64,000 nt of DNA from assembly GCF_023101765.2 (NCBI RefSeq), contig NC_064216.1, positions 6,042,501 through 6,106,500 on the forward strand, in the 5' to 3' direction. The DNA is from Spodoptera frugiperda. Taxonomy: Eukaryota > Arthropoda > Insecta > Lepidoptera > Noctuidae. A program made the position numbers and the translations under genes. The stretch's first letter is position 1; every line of letters begins with the position of its first letter. Shown here piece by piece: positions 11,261 to 21,245 of this stretch. The notes under the pieces are model-generated. The model was given only the letters and a program-made list of their open reading frames with translations, was not told where the DNA came from and did not search any database.

Positions 11261-11296
11261 TTCTAGAATGCGAACGAATGAAATACAGTTCTAGAA
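11261..11296 (-). promoter_or_regulatory. Two heat-shock-element-like TTCTAGAA sites
   Basis: TTCTAGAA occurs at 11261-11268 and 11289-11296, about 200-240 bp upstream of the CacyBP start codon. Each is a tail-to-tail pair of heat-shock units (TTC and GAA two bases apart). A Hsp90-associated CS-domain gene is a sensible HSF target, but this is inference. Confidence 0.5.
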
Positions 11297-11684
11297 ATAA
11301 ATAATGGGTAGTTTAGGGTTAACATTATTGCCACCCTGAAAAAAATAATTAAATCGATTATTTTTATTAAACTTATTCATCTTTTCACTTCTTTCAATAT
11401 TCCTTTGTTCCTGGCCTTTGACCATTTACCAATTATTATAGGCATTCGCTATTCACGAACAGAACAGAATCACTGCCTGCCCTTCCAATTTATGGGTTAC
11501 GGTTACAGCATAATGGGGCTTTCGGAGTAACCAGATGCTGAGAACCACTCGCATAAAAAAACACAAAACTAATTTTAATAGTTATGCCCCTTTGCGGCAA
11601 GCTCTTTTATTTGGGTATGTCCGGAGGTCTATGACGCCCTTGCCCGCCTCTCATGAATTTGTTGATGTGTGAAACCGCCAGCTC

Positions 11685-11828
11685 AAATAAGTTAGGTAGT
11701 TTAGCTTGTATAGTTGTGAATAAATACTTGAATACTTGACAGCGGCGCGTCAATCGCAACCGCAAGACGCCAAGCTATAACTGATTCAACTATGCGAATT
11801 TACGAGTTAAACTACCTAACTTATTTTA
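11685..11828. mobile_element. Short MITE with 18-20 bp terminal inverted repeats
   Basis: Left end AAATAAGTTAGGTAGTTTA (11685-11703) is mirrored by TAAACTACCTAACTTATTTT (11808-11827). About 144 bp, no coding capacity. The surrounding gap 11300-12550 otherwise shows only two copies of an ACGCCATCTA motif (near 12219 and 12290) and nothing gene-like. Confidence 0.65.
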
Positions 11829-12550
11829 GTGAAAATATTTTTTTGTTAGTCAATCATATTTCTCTCGAGGGAGGTAGGAGTCTAGGAAGGGGGAATTCTA
11901 GGTAGTCCTAGAGTACATAGAATAGGTAGGGTGAGCAAGAGCTTCAGAAACATAATTACTCAATGCTACCGATCCCATAGATTAGTCGTTTTTGGTAGAA
12001 ATTCTGACCTCCTGTCCAGTTTTTACGCCAAAGAATCAGTGTGAGTGCGAGTTTCTTTTCACCTATTTGATCGCGCTAACGTTAACTATGATTTGCATGG
12101 GATAGGCACGGGTAAATTCACACTAGGAAATTCACACAATTCATACTCTGGTATGTATTGTATGAGCCATGTTATGCAATAACCTGTTAACCCACAAAAA
12201 TATGAATTTTAAGTTAACGCCATCTAGCTTTTGTAGGCTGTCTCCTGAACCCTTCAAAAAATGTTGAGGCATGTACTAAATTTATAAAAACGCCATCTAC
12301 CAAAAATATGTTCCTGCAGTTTGCGGAACTAGTCTTCAACAATTTTGCAATAATCGATTACAAACCTGTCACGACACGCGCGCTTTTCTTCTGCGACAAT
12401 TACTTTTAAAATTTTGTTTTCAATAAGGGGCCTTTCAGTGAAATTTTATGTAAGTGTAGTATTGTGTAATATTCATGAAACTGTGGGTTGTGTGAATTTC
12501 ATCATTTTACAAGAGTTTTTAAGTACCTACTTGTTGCAACAAGGCACAAG

Positions 12551-13022
12551 GTAAGTTTTCAGTGTTTGCTTATAATGTTTTCTCCTGTTCTATACAGTCA
12601 ATAACGCACTGAAGTGGTGTTTCTCATCGTAAAGAACCATGTAATTGGAATGAAATTAAATAACTTCCCGATAATTACGAAAAAGCTGACAATTTAAATT
12701 TGTGTAATTTGTAACTGGTTATTGCTTTAATACTCGTAGTTTAAACGAAACGATTAGTGTATTTATCTTTTTTATATTATTCTATAATTTAATCCAAAGA
12801 GAAGCTAATATTATTATGAGGGAAGGTTACAATAACATATAAGAATGTCTATATAAACTCGTTGTAGGCAGATGATAGTAATTTATAAAAACATTAAAAT
12901 ATTTATTTTTTTAGTAGGTTATTGCGAAATTGCTATGAAAAGTTTTAGGTATGTGCTAAAACCTTGCATCGTATAATACTTTTCATATAACGAAACTAAA
13001 GCCAATAATAAATTATTTTCAG
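12551..13022 (+). other. Probable 5' UTR intron of the 772-residue gene
   Basis: Donor GGCACAAG|GTAAGT at 12550/12551 and acceptor TATTTTCAG at 13014-13022, ten bases before the start codon. Inferred from splice consensus only. Confidence 0.5.
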
Positions 13023-13031
13023 GTATATAAC

Positions 13032-15350
13032 ATGAACTCTAGGGCACAGAAGCTTGTCGCGATGGCTCGTGACGAGCATTTATGTAATAAAAACGATGAA
13101 AAAGAAGAATCTGAAGAAGAAGAATCTTCCTACAATGGAGCCGTAACAACTTTAGCACAGTTGAAACAGGATTTACATCTTAAGCGTCATAATACTGCTT
13201 CACGTTCGTTAACTTATAAACATTTTGAGCGTGACTTAAGCTATAATGATTTAAATGTAAGTAATATAGAAGAGTCTATAGATACTTCTCAGTTAATACA
13301 TCTGGATGATTTAGACATTGTTCCTAACAACCTTTCTAGTATGTTTAATGATTACGATGACGAAGGAAACGAAATTATCGCGGAAATAGAAGTAGTAACT
13401 TCTAATACTGATAACGTTGTTCAAGATTCCATAGATATGTCTGCAACACAACTGACTGAAAATGATAATCAATCGAACATTTTAAACTGTATCGAACAAC
13501 CACAACCAATTCGTGAGAATGTGCAGCAATTGGAGAGAAATAATATCGGTAGACCCAAGCGCGGAAGAAAAAGAAAAGTAGAAGACCAGCCTAGAAAAGA
13601 GCGAAAACGAAGAGCCAATGTAAACGAAAAGTATATCAGTGCGAAAGGAAAAGAAGTATTACCAAAAGAATTCGACAGTACATACCATTGTGATTGCAAA
13701 AAGAAATGCACAACGATCTTGTCAGTTGATAGCCGGAAACAAGTATTTGATCAATTTTGGTCTCTTGGGTCATTCGAAGGTCGATGTGCTTTCATTTGTG
13801 GTAAAGTAACACAAACTCATAAAGCTAGGACGTATACTTCGTCAAATTCAAAGAGAATATATTCACGAAAATATATGCTTTGTGATACCGAAATATGCAA
13901 ACAAACGTTTTTGAAAACCTTAGGTATTTGTCAAAGTAGAATCGATGTAGCGATGCAGAAAAATAATAGATCATCTAATTTCAAAGACAATAGAGGAACA
14001 GCTAGTGGTGGCAAAAATAAAATCAATGAAGATGACATTAATCTAATAGTGGGCCATATTGATTCGTTTCCCAAATATATTAGCCATTATTGTAGAGGTA
14101 AGACTGATAGTCGTTATTTGAATACTGAACTCAACCTATTAAAAATGTACGATTTATTCAAAGCTAAATATCCGACAAATGAAAACCTACCGAGTCTTGC
14201 AACTTATAAGAAAATATTTTATGAAAAATTTAACCTCAGATTTAAAGCCCCAAAAAGTGACACATGTAAAACTTGTGACACTTTTGCAGCTAACATAAAA
14301 TCATTAACAGGCACAGAAGCTGAAGAAGCTAAAAAGCAACGAGATTTGCATATTAATAAAGCATCAGAGCTTAGAAAGCAAATGAATGCAGATCTGAATT
14401 TGGCGTCAGAGAAAAATACTGTAGAAACACTTACTTTTGATATGCAAAAAACCCATCCTCTTCCAAAAATACCTACTAATATAGCTTATTACAAACGGCA
14501 GCTAAATTTGTATAATTTAGGGATTTATATAGGAAGTAGCAAACGCTCAATTTTTAACTTATGGCTTGAACATGAAGGTGGAAAGGGTACTCAAGAAGTT
14601 GGATCCTGCTTGCGAAAGTACATTTTGAATAACATAAAATCCCCAGTAACAGATCTAATCTTATGGGCAGATTCATGTGGAGGCCAAAATCGTAGTATTA
14701 AGTTAGTTCTTATGTTAATACATACCATGCAACATCACACATCTTTACAATCGATTACATTGCGGTTTCTTTTGTCAGGGCATAGCTTCCTACCAAATGA
14801 TGCCAATTTTGGTGTTATAGAATCTCAGTTGAAAACGCAACAAAGGCTTTACACTCTAGAAGATTATGCAGAAAGTATTCAGAAGTCAAAGAAGAATAAG
14901 AAGTTTGAGGTTTCGAGAATGATACCCTCCGATATGCTCTCTGTCAGGCCACTAGAACAGGCTATAACAAATAGAAAAGTTGACAGTGCCAAAAACAAAG
15001 TTAATTGGTTGAAACTGCATGAGATAGTGATAGAAAAACCATTTCCCTATATTTTGAAAGTCAAAACTGATATTGCGCAAGAAGATGCTCAGATAGTTAA
15101 TCTTGAGAAGGCAGGGAAAGGCCGTAAGCCTGTGCTAAAGAATATTAATTTGCCCGAATGCTGGCCAAATGGAAAGTCTTTGAGCGTAGAAAAATTAAGA
15201 GATCTAAAAGACTTAATGAAACTGATACCGAGAGACGCTAAACCATTTTATAATTTCTTAAAACATACTCCAGGTGTTTCTATTGATGAAGATATAGATG
15301 GATATCATGTTGAAGATATTGAACAGCTATCAGAGGATGGAGAAGACTGA
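13032..15350 (+). CDS. 772-residue nuclear protein, uncharacterised arthropod family with transposase-like core
   Basis: One uninterrupted coding exon; a 5' UTR intron (donor at 12551, acceptor at 13021-13022) is likely. Residues 1-165 are acidic and disordered, then a nuclear signal GRPKRGRKRK (173-182). C220, C222, C226 and CKTC (412-415) suggest zinc binding. The C-terminal half has motifs FDMQKTHPLP (D470), YYKRQLNLYNLGI, LWADSCGGQNRS (D547) and SGHSFLPNDANFG (H584, D590) with E597. I have met this set of motifs in a multicopy uncharacterised family of arthropods and cnidarians (DUF7869-like; name from memory, unverified). Spacing of the acidic residues resembles an RNase H-fold DDE nuclease; that is inference. 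No terminal inverted repeats were found. AATAAA at 15591-15596. Confidence 0.8.
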   Translation: MNSRAQKLVAMARDEHLCNKNDEKEESEEEESSYNGAVTTLAQLKQDLHLKRHNTASRSLTYKHFERDLSYNDLNVSNIEESIDTSQLIHLDDLDIVPNNLSSMFNDYDDEGNEIIAEIEVVTSNTDNVVQDSIDMSATQLTENDNQSNILNCIEQPQPIRENVQQLERNNIGRPKRGRKRKVEDQPRKERKRRANVNEKYISAKGKEVLPKEFDSTYHCDCKKKCTTILSVDSRKQVFDQFWSLGSFEGRCAFICGKVTQTHKARTYTSSNSKRIYSRKYMLCDTEICKQTFLKTLGICQSRIDVAMQKNNRSSNFKDNRGTASGGKNKINEDDINLIVGHIDSFPKYISHYCRGKTDSRYLNTELNLLKMYDLFKAKYPTNENLPSLATYKKIFYEKFNLRFKAPKSDTCKTCDTFAANIKSLTGTEAEEAKKQRDLHINKASELRKQMNADLNLASEKNTVETLTFDMQKTHPLPKIPTNIAYYKRQLNLYNLGIYIGSSKRSIFNLWLEHEGGKGTQEVGSCLRKYILNNIKSPVTDLILWADSCGGQNRSIKLVLMLIHTMQHHTSLQSITLRFLLSGHSFLPNDANFGVIESQLKTQQRLYTLEDYAESIQKSKKNKKFEVSRMIPSDMLSVRPLEQAITNRKVDSAKNKVNWLKLHEIVIEKPFPYILKVKTDIAQEDAQIVNLEKAGKGRKPVLKNINLPECWPNGKSLSVEKLRDLKDLMKLIPRDAKPFYNFLKHTPGVSIDEDIDGYHVEDIEQLSEDGED

Positions 15351-16049
15351 TTTCTTATTTTTGATTAATTATTTACCGCTGTGATTTCTTATCGATCTCA
15401 ATTTTGTTGATTTTTTCAAGTTTATAATTATGTTCGTAAGTTTGCTGCATTTTTTGTTACCTTGTTCTACTTGTTCCACTGTTGGAAAAACGTCTCCCCC
15501 ATTTTCTCAATGATTTTTATTAATTAACAATAATATGTCAAGGACTTGCAAAACATTTTAGCACTTAAAAATGCTCTGGTAAAATTTTGCAATAAACTAT
15601 TTGGGCTTATATGTTTATTTCAAAAATCTTAATATCTTGATTGTAATTTCGCAATAAACAATTCATCATTATTTCATTTATTTTAATTTTCCCTGTAACT
15701 CTCACTCTATTAAGCTGTGTTTGAATCACTAGAACACATGATGACCTATTTAATAAGTTTTGGATAAAACCAGAATAGCTTATGAGTATTTTTTGTAGCT
15801 GTTAATTTCTTTGAGCTGAGATTTCTCCGGTTTAGGTTTTTTAGGATTGACACGTTATTGCATAACATAGCTCGTACACTATGCTTCGCCGTTTCACAGT
15901 GGAAGCGACCTGCTGGATGCAGGTATAACATATTAACAACACAATGTTGATCATGGAATTATTTATTCAATAAGTAGGTATACAGGTAGATTAATGGCAT
16001 AAAGACGATAAGAGATTAAGCATCAAGCAATAACATCGTCGTAAAGATT
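15351..16049. other. 3' UTRs and convergent gap
   Basis: Holds AATAAA at 15591-15596 (+ strand gene) and the minus-strand AATAAA at 15962-15967 for ING3, 83 nt below its stop. Nothing else recognised. Confidence 0.6.
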
Positions 16050-19000
16050 TCAGTTCTTTCGGTGGGCGCGGTTGCGACGCATAGCACCTTGGCACTGTGG
16101 GCAGTACCATTTGCCTTTCGGTGGGGCGGTAATGCCCACACACGGATAGTGAAACCACTCATACGGGCACTGAAAATGAAAATGAAATATATTATATTTG
16201 AAGCGATATAATTACATAATAATGAAATGTGTTCTATTAAAAATAAATGCAGTACGATAATACTTACATCTTGATTATCACAGGCAACCATGTCACCGTA
16301 TGATACCTGATTGCAAATACAGTAGCGAGGTTCGTTGGGATCGTACGTCCATTCCTCCTCCATTGGCTCTTCAATAGCAACATTGTTCACGACGTTGTTC
16401 ATGGCCCTAGAAAATGAATTTTGTAATTAGTACTCATTAAATACAATTGATTGATCAAACCATGTAAATTAGAGTATTTCTAATACATACACAACTGTAG
16501 GTGAAGATGAACGACTAGCAGCTGATGCGACGGCCTGCTGAGAATGGGCTGACACGCCGGTGGAGCTGTAACTGTTGCTTTTCCTAGGAATTAGAAACAA
16601 AAAATTAAAAGCCATTGATGAAATCCATCTTGTAGGAGAGTCTAGTCACTTTGTCTGATTATACTGATATTATAACGAAATATTGCAAAGATCACATCAT
16701 CTTCACAAAGCAAAAACTTTATTAAACACCTTTCACATAAAATGTACTGAATAGATCTGGATGACATTATTTTAGTCAAGGTATAGTAAAAGACGAAGAA
16801 AAATAAATTAACTCACTTCTGTTTGTTCCTCTTAGTAGAAGAAGATGAAGCATTGTGTCCATGAGCTGTAGTGTGATGACCATGAACACTGTTGTTTTGA
16901 GTATGGCTTGATGCCATGCCATGCCCTGTAGAAAGTAAATGAGTTATAGGTATAAATACGTAAGTTAATTATTGGAAATAGCATAAATTTCGAAAACAAG
17001 TAATGTGTCCACAAGATTGGTATTTAACACCTCAAATTCACCAATAATTTGGACATGTGCTAGTCAGTCCTCCGCATGGTAAGAAAAAACACTGATTTTG
17101 CTCTAATCGATCTTGGGCCCTTTCTACCCAGTCTGATCCTAGATTTAATTACAGCGTGGTCCACTTAATTTGCAACTATAACGCAAACACCAAATTCACG
17201 TACACATCACACCCAGACTCGGAGCAATAATTTGTATATCAACAAACAATTGTTCCGTGAGGGACTCGAACCCGCGACACGTAACGCAGCGGTTCGTCAT
17301 CCAACCATTGCGCTAACCGTGCAGTCAAAACATTTCTGCAAAATTCCTAATAGGAAGTTTGTAATCAGTGTTCTACCATGGTCGTGATGTGTGTGGTGTG
17401 TCTGCAAGGTATGGTGTGCCAGTTCACCGCCCGCCACAGCCTCATACGAAGCTTTCAGGGAGGCCGTGCGGCGACCGTGCTGCATCTGTAAATATTTTAC
17501 GTTGCAACATGACACGATACGGTCTAAAAAGTAACGAACTTCTAAAAGAACCATCTGTCCAGCTTCATATTTATAAAAGAGAAAAGATATCTTGTCTTGT
17601 CATATTTAAAAGCCTTTAAGTTAAAAATCTGAAAACTTTAAACTTTACGAGGATTGACACCAGCGCAGCATGAAAACTATATTCAAATGGTAAAAGTTTA
17701 ATAAACTAACCTGTTGAGTAGCTGCTATGGCTTGGCTAGCGGCAGCTGCAATAGCGCTACCTGCATGACCTAAAGAATAGGAGTCCCTGCCCAAGGCAGC
17801 CTGGAAACAAGCAATAATTATATTATTTAAAAAATGCTTAAATTGTAACAAGTAAGGTGAGCCAGAATAATGCTATTTGGCATTCCATTGTATTTGGTTG
17901 ACGCAATAGGAGATAGCTGATATGATATTACAATAATAATCTTGGTATTTAAATATACTTTATACATAGTTACCTGGATAGCCGAATCCGTTCTAGATAA
18001 GTTTCCAGATGCATGACCCCGAGATTCACGATTGCCCCAGCTATCTCTTCGCTTCTCAGCCCGGATGCGGTATCTGCAATTATTACATACATCATATTAT
18101 TACATTTGGTTTTTAGAAAGTGTACATAGAGTTGCCTTTACAAGACACTCGCTTTTCAGCAGATTTTGTTATTAATTGCAATGTAATTGTGTTACCCGAA
18201 AATCATGTTAGATACTTACTATAAGACTAACAACCTAATTTTAAATAAATTTTAGTATGTAATAATAAATAATCTAAAGTCTCATTTCATTACTTGAATA
18301 CACAATTTAAAACAAATAAAACTTAATCTAAATAACCATTAAACATCATTAGTTTTAATGTAAGATTACAAAATTATGAAATAAATAAATAGACAATTAA
18401 GCAGACCTGTTTTCTTTGTAATGATTGTTATTTGATGTGCTTGTGTGGTTGGTATTCACATCAAGTTCCAGAGACCGTTTCTCCAATAGCTCGGTGATTC
18501 CTTTGTTGTCGGCTTCCAATTCACATTTAAACTTATGTAGTTCTGTGTCTGTAAATATGAAACATGTTTAGTTAAAGTATAATAAATAGTAAAAGTATAA
18601 TAATTACTACCCAATACATTTTAGATGTTTTGTATTCGCCACAAATAACATTTAAGAATTTATAAAAAAAATTGCTGCAAATCCCAAAATATAACAATAA
18701 AATAATGTTATTTTATTTTCTTACCTAGTCTGCGTAAATATCGGTCAACTAAGTCATACATCTGAGTTGCTAGAGACGTTTTTTCTTCAGCTTCTTCAAG
18801 GGTCTTGTTGTATCCACGCTTAATGTCAGAGAATTCGGTATTGGCCTGCTCAGTGTTCAACTCTCCGCGTCTGCACCCGCTAAAAAGAGTACGGACTCTC
18901 TTTTCTAGCGTATCCATGTTATCTGAATAATGTTTTATATGTTATTAATTTAATAAAAATAAATAAATAACAATATCAGGCACATAAACCTTAAATTCTA

Positions 19001-19262
19001 AATATATGACTTACTCTGAACTGACAAATCCATTTCTCTCATTTCAGTAAATCTATCTCTCAGCTCCTGCGGGAGATGTTCAATCACTGCAAAAAAATAT
19101 TAAAGTTTCAAAACACTGCGATGATGATTACAAATAATTTGAATTTTCGCGCTACTTTTTTCAGGGCACGCCACAGGGGTACCAACACCTAAACTATAAA
19201 TTACGTCATTGCAGAAGAACAAAGAATATCTTACTTTCCAAATAGTCTTCAAGATACAGCAT
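16050..19262 (-). CDS. ING3: Inhibitor of growth protein 3 (ING3)
   Basis: Chromatin reader of the Tip60/NuA4 histone acetyltransferase complex. Eleven exons: 19235-19262, 19015-19086, 18725-18922, 18407-18548, 17974-18073, 17711-17800, 17377-17485, 16817-16925, 16491-16583, 16268-16406, 16050-16169; sum 1200 nt, 399 residues (human 418). N-terminal ING helices start MLYLEDYLEMIEHLPQELRD; residues to about 115 match ING3. The middle is Ala/His/Ser-rich (HHTLQTHHTHHDHG). The C-terminal PHD finger starts at C343 (RYCICNQVSYGDMVAC) and continues CPYEWFHYPCVG and KGKWYCPQC, giving all C4HC3 ligands and the histone-H3K4me3 pocket residues. All exon phases agree. Confidence 0.96.
17110..17325 (-). 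repeat. tRNA-derived SINE (ING3 intron)
   Basis: On the minus strand an A-box-like TGGTTAGCGCAATGGTT (17302-17318 area) is followed by B box GGGTTCGAGTCC (17262-17273). The head looks like a tRNA but no full cloverleaf forms and a long tail follows, so it is a SINE, not a tRNA gene. A related copy lies at 21530-21700. Confidence 0.7.
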
Positions 19263-20707
19263 TTTGGTAAGTTTTATTTACTTTTTATACAAAATCGAAC
19301 TCAAAATTGGTTAGATCTTAACACAAGTAAAGCACAAAACGAAGTGATCGCGGTTTAAATAAACTACGCATTAGTATATTGACGTGTACAACTGTACACT
19401 ATTACGACGTCACCGCACCATAGACTATAACGAATCCGATGCGACGAACTGCGGTTGTAACTAGTGATGGGCTCACCAGACTATTTGTTTTAATTGTTAT
19501 TCATTTTGTGTTATCGATATACCTTTGTTTTATTTAAACTTATTTTATTGATTAATATTAATAAGTTCTAAAAACCAGTACAGTAAATTAAATATTTTGA
19601 TATATTTTTAATAGTTAATTAAACGTCCTTTTTTGTCGGTTAATAAATAACGATTTCGTTTGTGTTGTGTAAAAATAAAGGTCAGTGGTAATATACAAAG
19701 TATGAAATAATAATGTTCTGCTGTAAAATAAGCTTTTTGCCTATACATTAAAACGTTTATTATAAAAAATATCTCATAAGCGACTTAACTTATACAACTT
19801 TTCTTGAGTTAATTATTATGTTATCGGCTTACTCACGTACTGTTTTGTTTTTTCTTGAGTTACCGTTATAACACTTTACCATTATATTATTCATTATTAT
19901 AATTTTTTGATGATGACTGACTTGTTTAGATTCTCTTACTATTGATATTTTTTAATATGTCCTGAACATTCCATAAATATTCTCCATACTGAAATAAATT
20001 TATCTACAATCACCGCCAAAAAATTGTAAATACTTGTTAAGCGCTACTAATTATGGGAAAATTCAGATTCCATATATTGTATTCACGTGAACATTAAACT
20101 TATTTTTTTCTATCAGATCTATTTCCTAGACATAAAATGGATTGTGTTCTGGCTTCGCATTAACCGCTTCATTTTTCTGCTCTACCCTACGGTTAACTGT
20201 CAGAGAATGCCTTAAGGCATTAAGTACGCTATTCACTATCATTTTTGTGATGAAGATTAAATAAATAAATAAGATGGAATTCAAAGATTTAAAAGCAAAA
20301 AAGTAGTTACAAAAATTAAATATTACTTCAACCACTATTTGGTTATTCCACTAACTTAATAAAAGTCAAAATGGTTGAACGGATAGTTATAACTTATAAC
20401 ATGTCTAAAATTGATTTCAATAGATTATATTAGCCATAGCAGTATCATCTTAATATTTTCATATCATACATCAGGAAAAAATTCAGTCGATAATCGATTA
20501 CAGTTCAAGGTGCGTCTAACAACAAACATCACTATAATGATCGCAGTGCTACCAACCGTATCATTTAATAACGATGCGTTCATGATCAGACTCAATAGTA
20601 TTTCAAAAGTTGCGTTCAAAAAAGAATAAAATTATTGTAGACTTTTTGAACCTTTTTTTAACTTTACCTATTTAATATTTTTAATTATTTGTTTTTTTCT
20701 TTTATAG
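19263..20707. other. Divergent ING3 / CDC26 interval
   Basis: Presumed shared promoter near 19270-19480 (moderately GC-rich with CG sites around 19390-19460), then AT-rich DNA that is probably the 5' UTR intron of CDC26, ending in TTCTTTTATAG at 20697-20707. The 5' exon of CDC26 could not be placed. Confidence 0.45.
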
Positions 20708-20712
20708 CAACA

Positions 20713-20928
20713 ATGATCAGACGACCTTTAACAGAAATCACACTGAAACTAGATGATCTTCAAGAATATGAATCTATTCGGAGAGACCAAGGAAATAACT
20801 CATCGTCAAATAGTGAAATGCAGGAAGACACTCCAAAACCGTTAGATGTAGTGAAAACTATTGAAGAAATTCATAACAGAATTGGATATGCTCCTAAGAA
20901 AAAGCTTAGTGGTCCTAGTACTGTGTAA
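20713..20928 (+). CDS. CDC26: Anaphase-promoting complex subunit CDC26 (APC12)
   Basis: Small APC/C subunit that packs on the TPR superhelix of APC6 and stabilises it. 71 residues; start MIRRPLTEITLKLDDLQEYE fits the conserved CDC26 N-terminus (M-x-R-R-x-P-T, then LKLDD-E-(F/Y)E). A second conserved patch NRIGYAPKKK sits near the C-terminus, like NDRIGYKPQPK in vertebrates. The reading frame is open upstream to 20689, but the acceptor at 20706-20707 puts the ATG at 20713 five bases into the exon. AATAAA at 20950-20955. Confidence 0.9.
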   Translation: MIRRPLTEITLKLDDLQEYESIRRDQGNNSSSNSEMQEDTPKPLDVVKTIEEIHNRIGYAPKKKLSGPSTV

Positions 20929-21245
20929 AATAAAATACTTATGTTAAGAAATAAAACTTAATTTGCGGAACAGATCTTTATTTGTATTTAAACTCTTCTA
21001 ATTTAGTACATCGAAATTTTTCTTAATATTACATTTAAAACTAGTAGAATTAGTAAAATGATTTAAGCTTAATTACATAGTAACTTAAAAAAACTAGTGA
21101 GTAAACAGCAAAAATGATCGTGCTTTTAAATTACAATAAAATGCCACGTTGCTCCTTTCAGTAAAGTACCATGTTAACACCAATATTATGTTTCTTTATC
21201 AATAAATGACCACTTAATGAGATTTCGTAGTTTTATTTTCCCATA

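Noticed and set aside
16016..16402. 128-codon minus-strand frame reading through an ING3 intron
   Set aside because: It merges the PHD exon with intron sequence; splicing at 16268/16169 restores the C4HC3 finger.
17240..17325. tRNA gene
   Set aside because: A and B boxes are present but no cloverleaf with matching acceptor stem forms; a SINE tail follows and a sister copy exists.
20411..20629. 72-codon plus-strand frame before CDC26
   Set aside because: AT-rich, no domain, lies in the presumed 5' UTR intron.
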